The notes beneath the pieces were generated by a model. The model searched no databases. It saw only the letters and a program-made list of their open reading frames with translations, and was not told the DNA's origin. From NCBI GenBank assembly GCA_035525055.1, contig DATLEZ010000177.1, forward strand, positions 1 to 61,520: 61,520 bases of DNA, in the 5' to 3' direction. The DNA comes from DATEEG01 sp035525055. GTDB lineage: Bacteria > Actinomycetota > Acidimicrobiia > Spongiisociales > ZC4RG35. The first letter of the stretch is position 1. Every line of letters starts with the position of its first letter. The translations under genes and the position numbers were made by a program. This document shows, one piece after another, positions 57,935 to 61,520 of this stretch.

Positions 57935-59860
57935 TCAGTCGTCCCCCTTCTGGGCCTTGCCTCGTGGCGGGCGCTGGCGCCGGATGCCCTGGTGAACCGC
58001 GCTGAAGTCGTATCGTCGAAGCATGCGGTCGGAAAGCGGGAAAATCTCGTCGTCCTCCCACGAGAAGTGCGGGTCGCGATCGTCGGACTCGGCAACGAAA
58101 GCCCGCATTGCGGCTAGCCGCTCCTCAGCCTGTTGTTTCGTCTTGGGCCGTAACGTGTCGTTGGGAAGTGGCTTCGAGATGATGTAACGGGGGGTCCCGT
58201 CTCCGGAAAAAATCACGGTCGTACCTGCCCGCGGCTGCACGCCTCCCCAAGTCGGGTCGTCGTCCTCCTTGCGCTTCTGCGCGAATTGCACACTGGCCTC
58301 GGTTAGCAGAAGCCCGTCGTCGCCTACACGAAACATGGTGTGAAACCCCCGCACCGAGATCGGGTTGTCGATGGTGTCCTCTTCTAACCCGAGGGCGATG
58401 TGGTTCTGCTTCGCGTATTTTTGCAGCGCCGCGGCGACCTTCTCAGACTCCTCCCCATCGCCATAGGAGTACGACGTCCGCTTGGCCCCCCAAGATCGGG
58501 CATCTGCTATGAGCAGGTGCCCCAGTACCCCTTCCTCCAGCGGATCGAACAAGGCTGTGGTATCGGCGGCGGGCCATAGCATCGATTCCTCGTTCAGCGA
58601 TAGAACGTCCGATGGGTAGACGCCCCGGGCAAGGAACGAGTCCACCAGGTTGGCCCTGAGGTCAAAGGGATCGTCTGGGTTCAGCTCGGAGTCGGCGGTG
58701 ACGAGAGCTCGAAGGTAGTCGCCGTACGTCAGGTCGACAGGTGGGAGATAATCAAAGGCTCTGATGCAGAGGTCGAGTACCCGCTGGGCGGTGTCCGCCG
58801 CCTCGTCGGTGAGTCGCACGACTAGGTCGGGATGGAGATGGCCTTTGCCATCGCCGGTTCCGGCCCCGAGCCGCACGAGGTCTTTGACGCGTTCGCTGTA
58901 CGTGGTGAAGAAGGCATCGAACACCGCCCTCACCAGAATCGCGCCCCGGTTGTGCGGCTCGAACGCCCTCCGGTATTCGGTTGGATCGGGCTGCTCCTCT
59001 TCGTCGCGGGCCTTGCGCAGAGCCGCGCCTTGGGCGGTTGTCTGGCCGAATTGGCGGGCCAACTCGATAAGAGGGCCAGGCTTCGACAGGTCGCCACCGC
59101 TCTCCTGGATAGCCTCACTCAGCACGCCGGGATAGGCGAAGTGCTGGAAGATCGCCACGATGTCGGCGATGCCCTCATGGAACGCCTTGACGTCGGGGTT
59201 GGTCGCGTAGTTGAACGCAGGGCGAAGTCGGTGCACGAGCGCGTGCGTGACTTCATGGGCGACGATGTCGTGAGAGAGACAGGTGAACACGAGCTGGCTG
59301 GGAATGTTCTCGCCCGGGTCTTCCGGGTCGGCCCGGTAGTAGCCGAGACAAATTGCGTTGGTTGGCGGGTGAAAAAAGGCGTTCCGCCCCTCAAACGCAT
59401 GTGGCAGCACAGTCAGTGGGTCGAAGCGCAGTCTGCGTCCGAGCGCACGCTCGAAGTTGGCGATGACCTTCATCGCGACTGCGTACACCATTTGCTGGTG
59501 GAACTCGGGATTCCCGACGTTGGGCTCCAGGCCGCCGCCGGCGCGCAGCTCCGGCAGGTCGAGGTTGACGGGCTTGTAGTAACGCCCCGACCCCGCGTCG
59601 TAGTCCACTACCCGGATCAGCCTCCCGCTAGGTCCGGGCGCCAGCTCCTCATACGGAATCTCCAACGTGATGCGATAACGGCGCCGACGCCCGAGCTGCG
59701 GATCGAATGCGTAGACCTTGAGCGGCCGGATCGCGTAGACGTTGGCGGTTTTGTCGGCATGATCCCGACCGCGTCTGACAGGCGCCGAACTCACGGATCC
59801 CTTGGATGCCGGTGCCTTCAACTGGTCCCCCTTGACGCCTCGAAAGGTACCACCTTCCAA
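57935..59860 (-). CDS. Thermolysin-like (gluzincin) metallopeptidase, cytoplasmic
   Basis: 641 residues. HEVTH at 202-206 and FHEGIADIVA with Glu229 give the zinc site (HExxH plus Glu of an ExxxD motif) of M4/M36-type gluzincins. Unlike secreted thermolysins there is no signal peptide or propeptide; residues 1-40 are basic and disordered. A C-terminal region of about 350 residues shows no familiar domain. Start ATG at 59860. Upstream 59861-60206 has no gene. Paired with the ComEC-like gene downstream. Confidence 0.8.
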   Translation of the reverse strand: MEGGTFRGVKGDQLKAPASKGSVSSAPVRRGRDHADKTANVYAIRPLKVYAFDPQLGRRRRYRITLEIPYEELAPGPSGRLIRVVDYDAGSGRYYKPVNLDLPELRAGGGLEPNVGNPEFHQQMVYAVAMKVIANFERALGRRLRFDPLTVLPHAFEGRNAFFHPPTNAICLGYYRADPEDPGENIPSQLVFTCLSHDIVAHEVTHALVHRLRPAFNYATNPDVKAFHEGIADIVAIFQHFAYPGVLSEAIQESGGDLSKPGPLIELARQFGQTTAQGAALRKARDEEEQPDPTEYRRAFEPHNRGAILVRAVFDAFFTTYSERVKDLVRLGAGTGDGKGHLHPDLVVRLTDEAADTAQRVLDLCIRAFDYLPPVDLTYGDYLRALVTADSELNPDDPFDLRANLVDSFLARGVYPSDVLSLNEESMLWPAADTTALFDPLEEGVLGHLLIADARSWGAKRTSYSYGDGEESEKVAAALQKYAKQNHIALGLEEDTIDNPISVRGFHTMFRVGDDGLLLTEASVQFAQKRKEDDDPTWGGVQPRAGTTVIFSGDGTPRYIISKPLPNDTLRPKTKQQAEERLAAMRAFVAESDDRDPHFSWEDDEIFPLSDRMLRRYDFSAVHQGIRRQRPPRGKAQKGDD

Positions 59861-60206
59861 CTGCGCCCGTGGGGGCTCTAGAACTAAGGCGGATCATCGA
59901 CGTGTGTAGACCTCGCCACACGAGCTCACGAGCCCATCGAAGTGCCTTTCACGGCAGACGCCAAAGTGGTTGGCGCCTCGGGACATTGCTTCAGCTCGGG
60001 CGATGGGATTCATCGCTTCATTACCGAGCTCTTCAAGGAGTCTTCGTCGATTGACTGGTGGTCCCAGGACAGGCCTGGCGAAAGTCACATGCTTGGGATT
60101 GGTTGGGTTGTGACAGGTTCTCGGTCGTCGGCGCGCATACCCTCGTTCGCGGCGCCCTAGGACAAACCGTTATGAGTCTGCCTGCGGGAAGCAGTCGGTA
60201 GCGTTA

Positions 60207-60836
60207 TCACGGCCAAGGATGAAAGACGCCCGGGTTGCCAACGACGTCCGCGAAGGCGAATCCTTCCGTTCCTCGTGGACCGAACCATGCCCGCGTGTAC
60301 CCGCTGAACCCAAAGCTTGCAGGATCATCAAGTGTTGTAACGTCAACAACTGCAGTCACCGTCGCGCGACATTGATGTCGACCGGCGTGATCACGGGCAT
60401 GCCACCGCTCAAGGTTGGGCGGCCGATCTATGACGAATGCGCTGTAATCGATCCCATCCCAAGCGACCGCGAGAAGGAACTCCGGAGGGAACGCCAGCCC
60501 CGGAGCACGTGGGAAACCGAACGGAAAAGTGGCCGGATCGGTGTCTATCGGCCAAAACCACTCGAACTCCTTGACCTGTTTTGGTAGGACCGGCTGGTCA
60601 GGTACTGGAGCAGCCAAGGTCATCGAAAATTCGAAGCTCTGGGACTGCTTGCTGACCTCGACTCTGATGATGTCCAAGAAGGCAGGTGTAGTTCCCGGAG
60701 CGCCAATCTTTGTGGTATCACCCACTGGGTCGAAAACGGTGACGGTCGTGCCGCCAGCAGCTGATTGTGCCGGTGCCGCCACCATCACAGCCAGCAGCGC
60801 AGCCGCGATCAGCGGGGAGATGGCTCTCTTCTTCAT
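60207..60836 (-). CDS. Secreted protein of unknown function
   Basis: 209 residues. Clear signal peptide (MKKRAISPLIAAALLAVMVAAPAQSAA). The mature part is beta-rich with no known motif. The segment PPNLERWHARDHAGRHQCRA (encoded about 60365-60425) is compositionally odd; the neighbouring frame reads MPVITPVDINVARR there, which fits the flanks better, so two compensating indels are suspected. ATG at 60836. Confidence 0.65.
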   Translation of the reverse strand: MKKRAISPLIAAALLAVMVAAPAQSAAGGTTVTVFDPVGDTTKIGAPGTTPAFLDIIRVEVSKQSQSFEFSMTLAAPVPDQPVLPKQVKEFEWFWPIDTDPATFPFGFPRAPGLAFPPEFLLAVAWDGIDYSAFVIDRPPNLERWHARDHAGRHQCRATVTAVVDVTTLDDPASFGFSGYTRAWFGPRGTEGFAFADVVGNPGVFHPWP

Positions 60837-61056
60837 AAGCAGCTCATGCCCGGCTTGCCAGACAAGTGACGGGATTTACCGAAAGTCGTGCCGAGGCGTG
60901 TCAACTCGAGGATTAGCAGTCGGCCGCCCGAGCCTTCTTGAGCCGTTTGAGAACGCGAAAACGAGACCCACCCGTCCGGCGTCGTGGTGAATAAGCTTGG
61001 TTAGTCCGGGCTTGGCGCCTTCCCAAAGTGCGCCGAGATCAGTACCCGGCAACGCC

Positions 61057-61090
61057 GAAACCCCCCGACCCTCTAGGGCCAGGGGGTTTC
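61057..61090. terminator. Hairpin terminator
   Basis: GAAACCCCC (61057-61065) pairs perfectly with GGGGGTTTC (61082-61090). It resembles terminators after stable RNAs, but none is found beside it. The remainder of 60837-61381 shows no supported gene. Confidence 0.6.
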
Positions 61091-61381
61091 CCGTTTCATT
61101 TGTGATCGGTCTGTCGTCGCCAGCAGTCGTAGTGGAGTGTGCGTGGCTCCCTTTGGCGGTCATTGCCATGGTGCCGATCCTCGCCTCGCTCGCCGCCACC
61201 GCCGTCCCAACCTCGCAAGCCGCAGGAATCCAGCCCGCAGTAGCAATCCGCGTCGTTGACTGACCAGCCAGACACACAGCTGGGTCGCTTCGCACATGGT
61301 CGTTTCGCACACGGAGAGCGGCGCCGCGGATCAGGTGCGGACCAAACCCACTTCGCGGGGCGTTGACCTCCGAGGGTCGAC

Positions 61382-61520
61382 TGAACCGCCCCGGGTTTTC
61401 TGGAGGCTCCAGATTTTGAGAGGATGGAGCCATGACAGGATCGACACGTAGGAGATACCCGAAGGAGGTCCGGGAGCGGGCAGTGCGCCTGGTCTTCGAT
61501 CACCAAGCTGAGTATCCGAC
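61382..61520 (+). mobile_element. IS3-family insertion sequence, left end
   Basis: The terminal-repeat-like TGAACCGCCCCGGGTTTTCT starts at 61382, followed by TGGAGGCTCC and the transposase ORF 50 bp in. The TG start and this motif are typical of actinobacterial IS3 ends. The right end lies beyond the window. Confidence 0.75.
61432..61520 (+). CDS. IS3-family transposase OrfA, N-terminus only
   Basis: 29 residues: MTGSTRRRYPKEVRERAVRL continuing with VFDHQAEYP, the beginning of the helix-turn-helix OrfA protein of IS3 elements. Cut by the window edge. GGATGGAGC lies before the ATG. Confidence 0.85.
   Translation, partial: MTGSTRRRYPKEVRERAVRLVFDHQAEYP

Noticed and set aside
60876..61433. Open frames on both strands upstream of the IS element
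   Set aside because: No signal peptide, domain or start site could be supported, and a terminator hairpin runs through them.

Overview
The window is 61.5 kb of high-GC DNA that reads as a chromosomal contig of an actinomycete, most likely class Acidimicrobiia or a close relative. This is inferred, because no 16S gene is present. The evidence is a WhiB-type Fe-S protein, a DUF3107 protein, a Ku plus stand-alone LigD ligase pair, an F420-type luciferase-like oxidoreductase, lipoproteins with long Thr-rich linkers, many GTG/TTG starts, and many genes whose start codon lies 5-8 nt after a TAnnnT-type -10 box (leaderless transcripts).

Layout. 1-8005 is housekeeping: prfA (cut by the window edge), a DUF1385 gene, rpmE and rho in one leftward operon, then hom-thrC and divergent ilvE. 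8069-13836 holds tRNA-Arg, a hemolysin III-like protein, Ku and LigD (end joining), a Nudix hydrolase whose promoter overlaps the ligD start, a YqeY-like protein, a glycerophosphodiesterase, WhiB, DUF3107 and a LysM membrane protein. 13872-20856 is another core block: prs, glmU, tRNA-Gln, ispE, rsmA, tatD, an AbrB-like regulator with a zinc finger, DUF192 and rsmI. 20831-34833 is a mixed envelope and accessory region: lipoproteins, acyl-ACP desaturase, Rieske/FAD oxidoreductase, alpha/beta hydrolase, patatin, a frameshifted membrane protein, CHRD and beta-repeat secreted proteins, and lysoplasmalogenase-like YhhN. It is followed by an orphan CHASE histidine kinase.

36991-53927 is the most striking block, a catabolic cluster. 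It contains an F420-type oxidoreductase, CoA-transferase, phosphotriesterase-like hydrolase, zinc alcohol dehydrogenase, TRAP transporter (DctP, DctQ, DctM), IclR regulator, citryl-CoA-lyase-like protein, ThDP enzyme, CoA-acylating aldehyde dehydrogenase, TIM-barrel enzyme, type II dehydroquinase, an old-yellow-enzyme family protein and a fused shikimate kinase/dehydroquinate synthase. Three promoters in it carry a similar TCCAA-TAT-GGA operator-like motif, which suggests one IclR regulon for uptake and CoA-dependent breakdown of an unidentified organic acid.

53989-61520 looks like the edge of a genomic island. It has a truncated hemoglobin, a leader with an intrinsic terminator in front of a truncated KimA/APC-type transporter, a tmRNA- or tRNA-like 3' end (possible att scar), a two-gene unit pairing a ComEC-like metallo-beta-lactamase protein with a cytoplasmic thermolysin-like metallopeptidase, a secreted protein with a suspect segment, and the start of an IS3-family insertion sequence. 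A dispersed intergenic repeat of about 105 bp occurs at 16.6 kb and 24.1 kb. No CRISPR array, rRNA or phage structural gene was seen.
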